From: Pseudomonas palleroniana
GTDB taxonomy: Bacteria > Pseudomonadota > Gammaproteobacteria > Pseudomonadales > Pseudomonadaceae
DNA: 64,000 bases
Assembly (NCBI RefSeq): GCF_003031675.1
Contig: NZ_PYWX01000050.1
Coordinates: 62,001 to 126,000, forward strand
Reading direction: 5' to 3'
Below the pieces are notes generated by a model, which saw only the letters and a list, made by a program, of their open reading frames with translations, was not told the origin of the DNA and searched no databases. This document shows positions 25,014-34,202 of this stretch, in pieces (the stretch's first letter is position 1; each line of letters begins with the position of its first letter). The translations under genes and the position numbers were made by a program.

Positions 25014-25436
25014 TTAATGTTTACGCGCGACACGTTCGAGCAATGCCGTCAGCTCTTCGAGCTTAGCAGAGAGTGTCTCAACGTCATGTTTAGACGCAAT
25101 GCCAATCCGATTCAAGGCACTTGCAACACGCGTGTCAAAGGCTTTTTCAACTTTATCCAGTTGAACTTCGACCAGGCCTTTGACGCTGGAGACATTACTC
25201 TTTACTTGGTCAATCTGACTGTTGGCAGCATCAAGTTGTTCAACCACAACTTTTTTGCCTTTACTTTCAACATGTTGACCGGTCTTAACCAGCTCTTTGA
25301 AGTACTCGCCGCCCTCGCTGCCGACCTTGGCATACGCACCAAGACCTGCCAGCCAGATCTTGCGGGCATAGCTTTTAACGTCACTCAGGGCAGTGGACTG
25401 TACGTCGTTTTTTTTCTTCAAAATAACTTTGGCCAT
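25014..25436 (-). CDS. phaI: phasin PhaI
   Basis: Granule-associated phasin of 140 residues. It shares the phasin signature with PhaF (KSYARKIWLAGLGAYAKVGS) and the C-terminal heptad region (SKHDVETLSAKLEELTALLERV) but lacks the basic repeat tail. It covers the granule surface and influences granule size and number. ATG 25436 has AGGT upstream; the in-frame ATG 25496 is in the promoter region. phaI is the first gene of phaI-phaF, transcribed toward the pilus block. Confidence 0.95.
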   Translation of the reverse strand: MAKVILKKKNDVQSTALSDVKSYARKIWLAGLGAYAKVGSEGGEYFKELVKTGQHVESKGKKVVVEQLDAANSQIDQVKSNVSSVKGLVEVQLDKVEKAFDTRVASALNRIGIASKHDVETLSAKLEELTALLERVARKH

Positions 25437-25540
25437 GGTGCACCTCACGCAAAATAGGGTGGAGGAACAGCCCACAGGAGTTGAGGGCCTGGGCACAAAG
25501 TAGGGAGAAAAATTAGAATCGGCACCCTAAGCGCGGTGAA

Positions 25541-25816
25541 TCAAGCCAGCGCCTTATCCAGCGCCTTCTCGATTTCGGACTTGATAGTGCCACTCATGGC
25601 GGACATCAACAGGCCCAGTTCCACATCAATGCGCAGCGATTCATCGGCCACTAATACAGTGCCTTTAACCCCCGAGCGCTTGAGGTTCAAGGTATCGCCG
25701 GACCATGAAGGTTCCAGGCCATATTGCTCCTTGAGCTTGTGCGCCAACTTCTCGGCCTTCGCCCGCGCGCCCTCTTTACCCAAGGTGTGTGTACGTTCAA
25801 CGGTAATACGGGCCAT
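25541..25816 (-). CDS. polyhydroxyalkanoic acid system family protein
   Basis: Small protein of 91 residues of the PHA_gran_rgn family (MARITVERTHTLGKEGARAK, then LKEQYGLEPSW and the C-terminal helix IKSEIEKALDKALA). Members occur next to PHA genes but their biochemical role is not established. It is co-directional with phaI, 104 bases upstream of it, and probably has its own promoter. The composition, rich in Lys and Glu with no signal peptide, suggests a soluble cytoplasmic protein. Confidence 0.85.
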   Translation of the reverse strand: MARITVERTHTLGKEGARAKAEKLAHKLKEQYGLEPSWSGDTLNLKRSGVKGTVLVADESLRIDVELGLLMSAMSGTIKSEIEKALDKALA

Positions 25817-25960
25817 TGCAATGACTCCTCTTTATAGCGAGTGGAACACCTGCCATGCGGCAAAAGGTCTCGGTGACCGCCTATCTTACCTTCAGCCTTG
25901 CCAAGACAAAGCAGGTCATGGGGATTATCATGTCCCGCATTCTCTTTTGGTGACAGCGAT

Positions 25961-26731
25961 ATGACTGATCAGCGCAAAGGCAGCGATGCCGAACCCACCA
26001 CTCACTTCGGTTTCAAGAACGTCCCGGAAAGCCAGAAAGCGGAAAAAGTCGCTGAGGTGTTCCACTCCGTGGCCGCCAAGTACGACCTGATGAACGACGT
26101 GCTGTCGGGCGGCATGCACCGCCTGTGGAAACGCTTCACCATCGAACTGTCGGGCGTACGCGCCGGCAACCGTGTGCTGGACATCGCCGGCGGCACGGGC
26201 GACCTGGCGGCCAAGTTCTCCAAGCTCGTCGGCCCCACCGGCCAGGTGGTACTGGCGGACATCAACGGTTCGATGCTCAAGGTCGGTCGCGATCGCCTGC
26301 TGGATAAAGGCGTGGCCGGCAATATCGAATTCGTCCAGGCCGACGCCGAAAAACTGCCGTTCCCGGATAACCATTTCGACTGCGTGACCATCGCCTTCGG
26401 CCTGCGCAACGTCACCCACAAAGAGGACGCGATCCGCTCCATGCTGCGCGTGCTCAAGCCGGGTGGTCGCCTGTTGGTGCTGGAGTTCTCCAAGCCGACC
26501 AACGCGCTGATGTCCAAGGTTTACGACACCTACTCCTTCGCCTTCATGCCGTTGATGGGCAAGCTGATCACCAATGACGCCGAGAGTTATCGTTACCTGG
26601 CCGAATCGATCCGCATGCACCCCGACCAGGAAACCCTGAAGTCGATGATGGTGGAGGCCGGTTTCGACCGCGTGACCTACCACAACATGACCTCGGGTAT
26701 CGTCGCCCTGCACCGCGGCATCAAGCCCTGA
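25961..26731 (+). CDS. ubiE: UbiE, ubiquinone/menaquinone C-methyltransferase
   Basis: SAM-dependent C-methyltransferase of the ubiquinone pathway, 256 residues. The SAM-binding motif VLDIAGGTGDLA lies near residue 68 and the family signatures YDLMNDVLSGGMHRLWK and LRNVTHKEDAIRSMLRVLKPGG are present. ATG 25961 is the family start. Its stop overlaps the first base of ubiJ (TGATG), and ubiJ overlaps ubiB by four bases, so the three form a tightly coupled operon. Confidence 0.97.
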   Translation: MTDQRKGSDAEPTTHFGFKNVPESQKAEKVAEVFHSVAAKYDLMNDVLSGGMHRLWKRFTIELSGVRAGNRVLDIAGGTGDLAAKFSKLVGPTGQVVLADINGSMLKVGRDRLLDKGVAGNIEFVQADAEKLPFPDNHFDCVTIAFGLRNVTHKEDAIRSMLRVLKPGGRLLVLEFSKPTNALMSKVYDTYSFAFMPLMGKLITNDAESYRYLAESIRMHPDQETLKSMMVEAGFDRVTYHNMTSGIVALHRGIKP

Positions 26732-27354
26732 TGTTGTTCGCCGGTCTTCTCGCCAGCGTGGAACACGGCATCAACCGTGTCTTGCGCCTGGACAGCACCG
26801 CCCTGGCGCGGCTCGCGCACCTCAACGGCAAGATCATTGCCGTCGACTGCCGCAGCCCCGCCTTGCAGTTGTTTATCCTGCCCGGCGATGAAGGCTTGCT
26901 GCTCGCCAGCCAATGGGCCGCCGAGGCCGACTGCACCCTGCGGGCGCCGGCGTCGAGCCTGTTGCACCTGGCCTTGAGCCGCAACAAGACCGCCATCCTC
27001 CACAGTGCCGAAGTGGAACTGGAAGGCGACAGTGCGGTGCTGATGGACTTGGCCGCCGTGCTGCAAGACCTGGAACTGGACTGGGAATACGAGCTGTCGC
27101 GCTGGATCGGCCCCGTCGCCACCCAGTTGATCAGCGGGCACCTGCGCAGCCGCTCGCGCTGGTACCAGCAAGGGTTCGCCAGCCTCAACCAGAACCTTGC
27201 CGAATACCTGAGCGAAGAATCGCGCACCCTGGTCGGGCAACGGGAAGCGCAAGCGCGCTTTCGTGAACTCGACAAGGCCAAAATCGACCTGGAACGCCTC
27301 GAGGCCCGCTTCGAGCGCCTGAGCCGTTCCCTTGATCCAAGCGATAACGCATGA
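26731..27354 (+). CDS. ubiJ: UbiJ, ubiquinone biosynthesis accessory factor (SCP2 domain)
   Basis: Accessory protein of 207 residues of the aerobic ubiquinone pathway. The N-terminal half has the SCP2 lipid-binding fold (LNGKIIAVDCRSPALQLFI), and the C-terminal part ends in a coiled coil (FRELDKAKIDLERLEARFERL). UbiJ is part of the cytoplasmic Ubi complex that holds hydrophobic intermediates. Its position between ubiE and ubiB, overlapping both, is diagnostic. Confidence 0.93.
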   Translation: MLFAGLLASVEHGINRVLRLDSTALARLAHLNGKIIAVDCRSPALQLFILPGDEGLLLASQWAAEADCTLRAPASSLLHLALSRNKTAILHSAEVELEGDSAVLMDLAAVLQDLELDWEYELSRWIGPVATQLISGHLRSRSRWYQQGFASLNQNLAEYLSEESRTLVGQREAQARFRELDKAKIDLERLEARFERLSRSLDPSDNA

Positions 27355-28955
27355 AGCTGCTCGCCGTCCGCCGTCTGTTTCGTATCCAGCGCGTCGTAGC
27401 CCGCTACCGCCTCGATGACCTGCTGTTTGCCCTGCCCCTGCCGTGGTTTCTTCTGGCAGTACGCTATGTGCTGCCGTGGCGCTGGTTGCCGCGCAAGCAG
27501 CTGGAACTGAGCCGTGGTGCGCGCCTGCGCCTGGCGTTGCAGGACCTGGGGCCGATCTTCATCAAGTTCGGACAGATCCTCTCCACCCGCCGCGACCTGC
27601 TGCCGGAAGACATCGCCGACGAACTGATGCTGCTGCAGGACCGCGTGCCGCCGTTCGACTCGCAGCAATCGGTCAAGCTGATCGAAGAACAGCTCGGCAA
27701 AAAGATCAGCGAAGTGTTCAGGCGCTTCGACATCGAGCCGCTGGCATCGGCCTCGGTGGCGCAGGTACACGCCGCACAGCTCAAGACCGGTGAAGAAGTG
27801 GTGGTGAAGGTGATTCGCCCCGGCCTCAAGCCGATCATCGGCCAGGACCTGGCATGGCTGTTCATCCTCGCCCGCGCCGCCGAGCGTTTCTCCGCCGATG
27901 CTCGCCTGCTGCACCCTGTCGACGTGGTCGCCGATTACGAAAAAACCATCTACGACGAACTCGACCTGCTGCGTGAAGCCGCCAACGCCAGTCAACTCAA
28001 GCGCAACTTCGAAGGCTCGCCCTTGCTGTATGTGCCGCAAGTGTATTGGGACTGGTGCCGTCCCAAAGTACTGGTGATGGAGCGTATCTACGGTGTGCAG
28101 GTCACCGACCTCGCGACCCTGGCGGACCAGCGCACCGACATGAAGATGCTCGCTGAGCGCGGTGTGGAGATATTCTTCACCCAGGTATTCCGTGACAGCT
28201 TCTTTCACGCCGACATGCACCCGGGCAACATCTTCGTCAGCACCGTGAACCCGTGGAACCCACAGTACATTGCGATCGACTGCGGCATCGTCGGCAGCCT
28301 GACCCCGGAAGACCAGGACTACCTGGCGCGCAACCTGTTTGCCTTCTTCAAGCGTGACTACCGCCGCGTGGCGCAACTGCACATCGATTCGGGCTGGGTA
28401 CCGGCGGAAACCAAGCTCAACGAATTCGAAGCGGCGATCCGTACCGTCTGCGAACCGATCTTTGAAAAACCGCTGAAAGATATCTCTTTCGGCCAGGTGC
28501 TGATGCGCCTGTTCCAGACCGCACGGCGCTTCAACATGGAAGTGCAGCCGCAGTTGGTGTTGCTGCAAAAAACCCTGCTGAACATTGAAGGGCTGGGGCG
28601 CCAGCTGTACCCGGACCTTGACCTGTGGAACACCGCCCAACCGTTCCTGGAACGATGGATGCGTGAGCGCGTCAGCCCGAAAACCCTGATCGGCAACCTG
28701 CACAGCCAGTTCGAACAACTGCCGCACCTGGCCAACATGACCCGTGACCTGCTGGAGCGCATGTCCCAGCCCCACGCCCATGACCCGGCGCCACCCTGGC
28801 AGAAGCGCAAGGACGACTGGTTCCTGCGCCTGTTGGGCGCCGCGCACCTGGTGGGTGGCGTGATACTGGCCATTGGCGGGCCACTGAATGAGTTGGGCCA
28901 CTGGCCAGCCGGCATCATGGTCGCCGTGGGTGTGTATCTGATCGTGCGTCGATAG
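27351..28955 (+). CDS. ubiB: UbiB, atypical kinase-like ubiquinone biosynthesis protein
   Basis: Member of the ABC1/ADCK/UbiB family of 534 residues, needed for ubiquinone synthesis. It shows the family-specific Ala-rich loop ASASVAQVHAA (near residue 140), the lysine VVKVIRPG, and the catalytic-loop HADMHPGN (near residue 288) with a following DCGIVG in place of kinase DFG. Two C-terminal hydrophobic helices (HLVGGVILAIGGPL and GIMVAVGVYLIV) anchor it in the inner membrane. The start overlaps the ubiJ stop by four bases. Confidence 0.97.
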   Translation: MKLLAVRRLFRIQRVVARYRLDDLLFALPLPWFLLAVRYVLPWRWLPRKQLELSRGARLRLALQDLGPIFIKFGQILSTRRDLLPEDIADELMLLQDRVPPFDSQQSVKLIEEQLGKKISEVFRRFDIEPLASASVAQVHAAQLKTGEEVVVKVIRPGLKPIIGQDLAWLFILARAAERFSADARLLHPVDVVADYEKTIYDELDLLREAANASQLKRNFEGSPLLYVPQVYWDWCRPKVLVMERIYGVQVTDLATLADQRTDMKMLAERGVEIFFTQVFRDSFFHADMHPGNIFVSTVNPWNPQYIAIDCGIVGSLTPEDQDYLARNLFAFFKRDYRRVAQLHIDSGWVPAETKLNEFEAAIRTVCEPIFEKPLKDISFGQVLMRLFQTARRFNMEVQPQLVLLQKTLLNIEGLGRQLYPDLDLWNTAQPFLERWMRERVSPKTLIGNLHSQFEQLPHLANMTRDLLERMSQPHAHDPAPPWQKRKDDWFLRLLGAAHLVGGVILAIGGPLNELGHWPAGIMVAVGVYLIVRR

Positions 28956-28996
28956 CCGATCCGGTTATACACTGTCGCAAATTGCCGGAGCCGAAC

Positions 28997-29389
28997 ATGA
29001 AAGACTGGTTGGACGAAATCAAGTGGGACAATGACGGCCTGGTACCGGCCATCGCCCAGGACTACAAGACCGGGCGCGTGCTGATGATGGCCTGGATGAA
29101 CCGCGAGGCCCTGAGCCTCACCGCCGCTGAGCAGCGCGCTATTTACTGGTCACGTTCGCGTGGCAAACTGTGGCGTAAGGGCGAAGAGTCCGGCCATGTG
29201 CAAACCCTGCACGAGATACGCCTCGACTGTGACGCCGACGTGGTGATCCTGATGGTCGAGCAGATCGGCAACATCGCCTGCCACACCGGTCGTCACAGTT
29301 GCTTCTATCGCGTGTTCGAAGACGGCGAATGGAAAATTGTCGAGCCGGTGCTCAAAGACCCGCACGCCATTTATTCCCCAGGACACTGA
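28997..29389 (+). CDS. hisI: phosphoribosyl-AMP cyclohydrolase
   Basis: Zinc-dependent third enzyme of histidine biosynthesis, 130 residues. The metal ligands are visible in LDCDADVVILMVEQ and ACHTGRHSCF. ATG 28997 matches known Pseudomonas HisI and has GGAG upstream; the TTG at 28982 is rejected. Unlike enterobacteria, which fuse HisI and HisE, the two activities are separate genes here, two bases apart and presumably co-translated. Confidence 0.96.
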   Translation: MKDWLDEIKWDNDGLVPAIAQDYKTGRVLMMAWMNREALSLTAAEQRAIYWSRSRGKLWRKGEESGHVQTLHEIRLDCDADVVILMVEQIGNIACHTGRHSCFYRVFEDGEWKIVEPVLKDPHAIYSPGH

Positions 29390-29391
29390 AC

Positions 29392-29724
29392 ATGAGCGAT
29401 ACCCTGAACCGCGTGGCCCAGGTACTGGAAGACCGCAAGGGCGCGGATGCCGACAGCTCCTATGTCGCCAGCCTGTACCACAAGGGATTGAACAAGATCC
29501 TGGAAAAGCTCGGCGAGGAGTCCATCGAAACGATCATCGCCGCCAAGGACGCGCAGATCAGCGGTGATTACAGCGATGTAATCTATGAAACCGCCGACTT
29601 GTGGTTCCATAGCCTGGTCATGCTCGCCCAACTGGGGCAGCATCCGCAGGCCGTACTGGATGAACTGGACCGTCGCTTCGGCTTGTCCGGGCACGTCGAA
29701 AAGGCCTCGCGCCCGTCCGCCTGA
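29392..29724 (+). CDS. hisE: phosphoribosyl-ATP pyrophosphohydrolase
   Basis: Second enzyme of histidine biosynthesis, 110 residues, of the all-alpha NTP pyrophosphatase fold. The metal-binding EExxE/ExxD pattern is present in KLGEESIETIIAAKD and DVIYETADLWFH. It follows hisI by two bases and precedes tatA by 25 bases, so the his pair and the tat genes may share transcripts. Confidence 0.96.
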   Translation: MSDTLNRVAQVLEDRKGADADSSYVASLYHKGLNKILEKLGEESIETIIAAKDAQISGDYSDVIYETADLWFHSLVMLAQLGQHPQAVLDELDRRFGLSGHVEKASRPSA

Positions 29725-29749
29725 ATAACTTTCACAGAGGAATTGCAGC

Positions 29750-30028
29750 ATGGGCATTTTTGACTGGAAACACTGGATCGTCATTCTGGTGGTGGTGGTA
29801 CTGGTGTTCGGCACCAAGAAACTCAAGAACCTGGGCACCGATGTGGGCGAGTCGATCAAGGGCTTTCGCAAGGCCATGAACGACGACGAAAAACCGGCCG
29901 ACCCGGTCGCCACTCCGGTGCCGCCAGCCCAGCCGGTACATCCGCAGGCCACCCAGCCGATCACCGAGCGTCGGACCTTCGACGTGCAGGCTGAAAAAGT
30001 CGAAGAGCCGACCCGCAAAGACTCGTGA
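29750..30028 (+). CDS. tatA: TatA, Sec-independent translocase pore subunit
   Basis: Single-span protein of 92 residues. The N-terminal membrane helix (WIVILVVVVLVFG) is followed by the FGTKKLKNLG hinge and an amphipathic helix with DVGESIKGFRKAM, then a Pro-rich tail. TatA oligomers form the passage for folded proteins. The AGAGGAA ribosome site is well placed. First gene of tatABC. Confidence 0.96.
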   Translation: MGIFDWKHWIVILVVVVLVFGTKKLKNLGTDVGESIKGFRKAMNDDEKPADPVATPVPPAQPVHPQATQPITERRTFDVQAEKVEEPTRKDS

Positions 30029-30038
30029 GCACTGACTA

Positions 30039-30440
30039 ATGTTTGGTATCAGCTTCTCTGAACTGCTACTCGTCGGCCTCGTGGCGTTACTGGTGTTGGG
30101 GCCTGAACGCCTGCCCGGTGCCGCACGCACGGCCGGCCTGTGGATCGGGCGCCTGAAACGCAGTTTCAACGCCATCAAACAGGAAGTTGAACGGGAAATC
30201 GGCGCCGACGAGATCCGCCGCCAACTGCACAACGAACACATTCTGTCGTTGGAGCAGGAAGCCCGGAAAATCCTGTCGCCGGTACAGGAGCCGGCTAAGC
30301 CGGAGGAGCCTGCGGCCCCGAACAGCATCGCGCCCGCACCCGTTGCACAAGCCACGCCCGCCGCGCCAACCGAGCCTGCGCCGACGCCCGTTGCGTCGCC
30401 CGCGCCCCATGACCCTACATTGCCGCCGCGAGCCCCATGA
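30039..30440 (+). CDS. tatB: TatB, twin-arginine translocase receptor subunit
   Basis: Protein of 133 residues starting MFGISFSELLLVGLVALLVL with the TatB-type GPERLP hinge, an amphipathic helix and a long Pro/Ala-rich C-terminal tail. With TatC it binds twin-arginine signal peptides. It is ten bases after tatA and its stop overlaps tatC by four bases. Confidence 0.96.
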   Translation: MFGISFSELLLVGLVALLVLGPERLPGAARTAGLWIGRLKRSFNAIKQEVEREIGADEIRRQLHNEHILSLEQEARKILSPVQEPAKPEEPAAPNSIAPAPVAQATPAAPTEPAPTPVASPAPHDPTLPPRAP

Positions 30441-31228
30441 GCGCTGATAAACCGGAAAACGACCAGCACATGCCGCTGGTCTCGCACCTCACCGAGTTGC
30501 GCACCCGCCTGCTGCGTTGTGTAGCGGCCATCTTCATCATCTTTGCCGGGCTGTTCGCCTTTACCCAGCAAATCTACACCTTCGTCTCCACGCCTCTGCG
30601 CCAGTACCTGCCGGCTGGGGCAACGATGATCGCCACCGATGTGTCGTCGCCGTTCCTCACGCCATTGAAGCTGACCATGATGGTGTCGTTGTTCCTTGCG
30701 ATCCCGGTGATCCTGCACCAGATCTGGGGCTTCATCGCGCCGGGCCTGTACAAGCATGAGAAGCGCATCGCCGTTCCGTTGCTGGTGTCGAGCATCCTGT
30801 TGTTCTACACCGGCATGGCGTTCGCGTATTTCCTGGTGTTCCCGCTGATCTTCAAATTCTTCGCCGCAGCCACGCCGGCCGGCGTGGAGATGATGACCGA
30901 CATCACCAGCTACCTTGATTTCGTGATGACGCTGTTCTTCGCCTTTGGTGTGGCCTTCGAAATTCCGGTGGCCGTGGTGCTGCTGGTATGGATCGGCGTG
31001 GTCGACGTCAAATACCTCAAGAAGATCCGCCCGTACGTGATCATCGGTTGCTTCGTGGTCGGCATGATTCTCACCCCGCCGGACATCTTCTCCCAGACCT
31101 TGCTGGCCGTGCCCATGTGGATGCTGTTCGAGATCGGCATCCTGTTCGGCAGCCTGATCAGCAAGCGCGAAGACCAGCCGGATGACCCGCCCGTCGACAA
31201 CGACCAGCCGCCAGCCACCCAGCCATGA
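30437..31228 (+). CDS. tatC: TatC, twin-arginine translocase core subunit
   Basis: Six-span inner-membrane protein of 263 residues. Family markers are HLTELRTRLLRC at the N-terminus, PLLVSSILLFYTGMAF and FGVAFEIPVAVVLLVW in the core. It recognises the twin-arginine motif of Tat substrates. Its last bases overlap the rsmE start codon (ATGA), a conserved arrangement in Pseudomonas. Confidence 0.97.
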   Translation: MSADKPENDQHMPLVSHLTELRTRLLRCVAAIFIIFAGLFAFTQQIYTFVSTPLRQYLPAGATMIATDVSSPFLTPLKLTMMVSLFLAIPVILHQIWGFIAPGLYKHEKRIAVPLLVSSILLFYTGMAFAYFLVFPLIFKFFAAATPAGVEMMTDITSYLDFVMTLFFAFGVAFEIPVAVVLLVWIGVVDVKYLKKIRPYVIIGCFVVGMILTPPDIFSQTLLAVPMWMLFEIGILFGSLISKREDQPDDPPVDNDQPPATQP

Positions 31229-31932
31229 ACCTGCTGTTGCTGGAAGAGGCCGACTTTATCGCGGCCGACCGGGTGGTGCTGCGTGATCGGCGCCTGGTGC
31301 ATATGCAGGAAGTCCACCGCGCTGCGGTGGGCGACAGCCTGCGCGTGGGGCGCATCGGCGGCCTGATAGGCAACGCCCAGCTGTTGCGCCTGGAAACCCG
31401 CGAGGGCGAGCTGCAAGTCAGCTTCGACCAGCCCCCGCCGGCCAAACTGCCCCTGACCCTGCTGCTGGCCCTGCCGCGCCCGAAAATGCTGCGCAGGGTG
31501 CTGCAAACCGTGGCCGCCATGGGCGTGCCGAAGGTCGTGCTGGTCAACAGCTACCGCGTAGAGAAAAGCTTCTGGCAGACGCCGTTCCTGGAACCTGAAG
31601 CGATCCGTGAGCAATTGATCCTGGGCCTGGAACAGGCGCGGGATACGGTGTTGCCCGAGATCATTATCGAAAAGCGCTTCAAGCCGTTCGTTGAAGACCG
31701 TTTGCCCGCCATGACCGCAGGCACCCTGGGCCTGATCGGCCACCCTGGCGATTACCCGGCCTGCCCGCGCGGGCTGGATGAGCCGGTGACACTGGCCATC
31801 GGCCCCGAGGGCGGCTGGATTCCCTACGAAGTGGACCTGCTGACCCAGGCCGGCTTGCAACCGGTGCAACTCGGCGCACGTATCCTGCGCGTCGAAACGG
31901 CGGTCACCGCCCTGCTCGCCCGCCTGTTCTAA
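31225..31932 (+). CDS. rsmE: 16S rRNA m3U1498 methyltransferase
   Basis: SPOUT-class methyltransferase of 235 residues that modifies U1498 of 16S rRNA. The N-terminal PUA-like domain (LVHMQEVHRAAVGDSLRVG) is followed by the knotted SAM-binding region, seen in LAIGPEGGW and LGARILRVETA. It overlaps tatC by four bases and ends before a large palindromic repeat, which probably closes the operon. Confidence 0.96.
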   Translation: MNLLLLEEADFIAADRVVLRDRRLVHMQEVHRAAVGDSLRVGRIGGLIGNAQLLRLETREGELQVSFDQPPPAKLPLTLLLALPRPKMLRRVLQTVAAMGVPKVVLVNSYRVEKSFWQTPFLEPEAIREQLILGLEQARDTVLPEIIIEKRFKPFVEDRLPAMTAGTLGLIGHPGDYPACPRGLDEPVTLAIGPEGGWIPYEVDLLTQAGLQPVQLGARILRVETAVTALLARLF

Positions 31933-31940
31933 CAACACCC

Positions 31941-32075
31941 TGTAGTGAGCGGGCTCGCCCCGCGCTGGGGGGCGAAGCCGCCCTAACCAAGGACGCCGCG
32001 GTGATTCAGAAAGACCGCAGCGCCTGAGTTTGGGGCGGCGTTGCCCCCAAGCGCGGGGCAAGCCCGCTCACTACA
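31941..32075. repeat. large inverted repeat, TGTAGTGAGCGGGC family
   Basis: Imperfect arms of about 43 bases (31941-31983 and 32033-32075) begin and end with TGTAGTGAGCGGGC and its complement. The same element occurs at 51632-51765 with close sequence agreement, so it is a dispersed family distinct from the GTGGGAG REPs. It is a non-autonomous palindrome of REP/BIME type. It lies between rsmE and the first chemoreceptor gene. Confidence 0.85.
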
Positions 32076-32089
32076 AACTCCAGTTTTCC

Positions 32090-32116
32090 TACAGGTATAG
32101 CCCGGCCGGCCGATAG
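32090..32116 (+). promoter_or_regulatory. sigma-28 (FliA) promoter of the first chemoreceptor
   Basis: TACA (32090-32093), a spacer of exactly 15 bases and GCCGATAG (32109-32116) match the flagellar sigma-28 consensus TAAA-N15-GCCGATAA with one change in each box. It starts 43 bases before the chemoreceptor ATG, as expected for a motility-controlled gene. Confidence 0.75.
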
Positions 32117-32158
32117 CCTTTGAATAAGTCCAAGCCTTGTTCCAAAGGAGATCGCAGC

Positions 32159-34075
32159 ATGTATCGTTGGTTAGCCGAAAAACTGGGGAATGTGAGCGTC
32201 AATCGCAAGCTGGGCGTAGGCTTCGGCTTGGTGTTGATCCTGACGCTACTGATCACCTTCACCGGCTGGACCGGCCTGAGCAACGTGACCAGCCGTGGCG
32301 ACAAACTTGGCTTTATTTCCAGCCTCAACAGCCTGACCAAAGACCTGCGACTGGCACGCCTGGACTTCGAGATGCGTCGTGGTGAACAAGGTACGGATGC
32401 GGTCAATGGCTTGCTCACGCAGTTGGACAGCGGCCTGAAAACCGCTCTGGATCTGATCGAACAGCCTAACGACAAGGCGCTGGTCGAGCAGCAATTGGAG
32501 GCTCTGAATCAATACAAAAAAGCCTTCGCCGCCATGGTCCAGGCCGGTCTGAAGCGTGAAGGCGCCCGCAGCCAATTGGGCGACACCGCTGACAACGCCG
32601 TGGCCAAGATCAATGAAATCGAAAAAGCCCTGCTGCAAGGCGACAGCGTCGCCCAGTTCAATAGCGTGGTGGACTTGAGCAAGCTGATCCAGCAATCGCG
32701 CTTCCAGGTTCGCGGCTACACCTACAGCGGCAAGACGGAGGCCGAACAGCCGGCCCTGGATGCCATCGACAACGCCCTGAAAAAAATCAACCAACTGCAA
32801 GGCCAATTGCCGGAGCCGTATCAGGCCAACCTGCAAGAAGCCGGGGTGTCGCTGCAAGCCTATCGCGCTGCCGTCAGCCAGTATCGCGACGCCCAGGTTG
32901 CCAGCGCGGCGGCCATGGCGACCATGAAGGCCCAAGGCGATATCCTGTTGGGCCATAGCGAAAAGCTCACCACCTCGCAAACGGCAGTGCGTGATGCCGA
33001 CGTTGTGCAGGCCAAACAGCTGTTACTGCTGGCCACCGTGCTGGCGCTGATCTTCGGCATCATCGCCGCCATGGCCATCACCCGCCAAATCGTCATCCCA
33101 CTGAACCAGACGCTTAAAGTCGCAGAGCGCGTAGCCTCGGGCGACCTGAGCCACAACCTGGACTCGATGCGCCAGGATGAACTGGGCCAGTTGCAACGCG
33201 CCATGCAAAGCATGACCGTGGGCCTGCGTGAACTGATCGGCGGCATCAGCGACGGCGTCACGCAAATCGCCAGCGCCGCCGAACAACTGTCGGCCGTGAC
33301 CGAACAAACCAGCGCCGGGGTCAACAGCCAGAAGGTCGAAACCGACCAGGTGGCCACCGCCATGAACGAAATGGCTGCCACCGTGCAGGAGGTGGCGCGC
33401 AACGCCGAGGAAGCGTCCGAAGCCGCCGTGGCCGCCGACCAACAGGCGCGTGAAGGTGACAAGGTGGTCAGTGAAGCCATCGACCAGATCGAGCGCCTGG
33501 CCACCGAAGTCGGCCACTCCACTACCGCCATGGGCGATCTGAAACGCGAAAGCGACAAGATCGGCAGCGTGCTCGACGTGATCAAGTCGGTCGCCCAGCA
33601 AACCAACCTGTTGGCGCTGAACGCGGCAATTGAAGCGGCGCGCGCCGGTGAAGCCGGACGCGGCTTCGCGGTGGTGGCCGATGAAGTGCGCAGCCTGGCC
33701 CAACGCACCCAGAAATCCACCGAAGAGATCGAAGAACTGATCGTCGGCCTGCAAAGCGGCACCCAGCAGGTGGCCAGCATCCTGGACAACAGCCGTGGCC
33801 TGACCGACAGCAGCGTCGAATTGACCCGTCGCGCCGGCAGTGCGTTGGCGAGCATCACCCGCACGGTCTCGACCATCCAGGCGATGAACTCGCAGATCGC
33901 TACCGCCGCCGAGCAACAAAGCGCCGTCGCCGAAGAGATCAACCGTAGTGTGCTGAATGTGCGCGACGTGTCGGAGCAAACGTCGTCGGCCAGTGAAGAG
34001 ACCGCCACCTCCAGCGCAGAACTGGCGCGCCTTGGGATCTACTTGCAGACCTTGGTCGGGCGCTTCCGCGTCTGA
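32159..34075 (+). CDS. methyl-accepting chemotaxis protein with helical-bimodular sensor
   Basis: Chemoreceptor of 638 residues. A first membrane helix (residues about 18-38) and a second (about 283-303) enclose an all-helical periplasmic domain of about 245 residues, the size of HBM domains as in McpS and McpK, which bind TCA-cycle acids. Next come a HAMP domain (residues about 305-357) and the signalling hairpin with AQQTNLLALNAAIEAARAGE. It occupies the place of PAO1 PA5072 (McpK, an alpha-ketoglutarate receptor, from memory), so an organic-acid ligand is plausible but not shown. ATG 32159 is preferred to 32120, which would lie on the promoter. Confidence 0.93.
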   Translation: MYRWLAEKLGNVSVNRKLGVGFGLVLILTLLITFTGWTGLSNVTSRGDKLGFISSLNSLTKDLRLARLDFEMRRGEQGTDAVNGLLTQLDSGLKTALDLIEQPNDKALVEQQLEALNQYKKAFAAMVQAGLKREGARSQLGDTADNAVAKINEIEKALLQGDSVAQFNSVVDLSKLIQQSRFQVRGYTYSGKTEAEQPALDAIDNALKKINQLQGQLPEPYQANLQEAGVSLQAYRAAVSQYRDAQVASAAAMATMKAQGDILLGHSEKLTTSQTAVRDADVVQAKQLLLLATVLALIFGIIAAMAITRQIVIPLNQTLKVAERVASGDLSHNLDSMRQDELGQLQRAMQSMTVGLRELIGGISDGVTQIASAAEQLSAVTEQTSAGVNSQKVETDQVATAMNEMAATVQEVARNAEEASEAAVAADQQAREGDKVVSEAIDQIERLATEVGHSTTAMGDLKRESDKIGSVLDVIKSVAQQTNLLALNAAIEAARAGEAGRGFAVVADEVRSLAQRTQKSTEEIEELIVGLQSGTQQVASILDNSRGLTDSSVELTRRAGSALASITRTVSTIQAMNSQIATAAEQQSAVAEEINRSVLNVRDVSEQTSSASEETATSSAELARLGIYLQTLVGRFRV

Positions 34076-34083
34076 CCCTTTGC

Positions 34084-34113
34084 TGCGGCGGTCGATCAAG
34101 GCCGCCGCAATTT
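34084..34113 (+). terminator. weak intrinsic terminator after the first chemoreceptor
   Basis: TGCGGCGG (34084-34091) pairs perfectly with CCGCCGCA (34102-34109) and is followed by ATTT. The T-run is short, so termination may be partial. Confidence 0.5.
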
Positions 34114-34202
34114 GTGAAACGTCCTACGCAGTTATCAGCCCGCCAACACCTCGAATCGTTTTAGCGTTTTAACCGAACGCTTTTTCTGATTGGAGGCTCA
34201 TC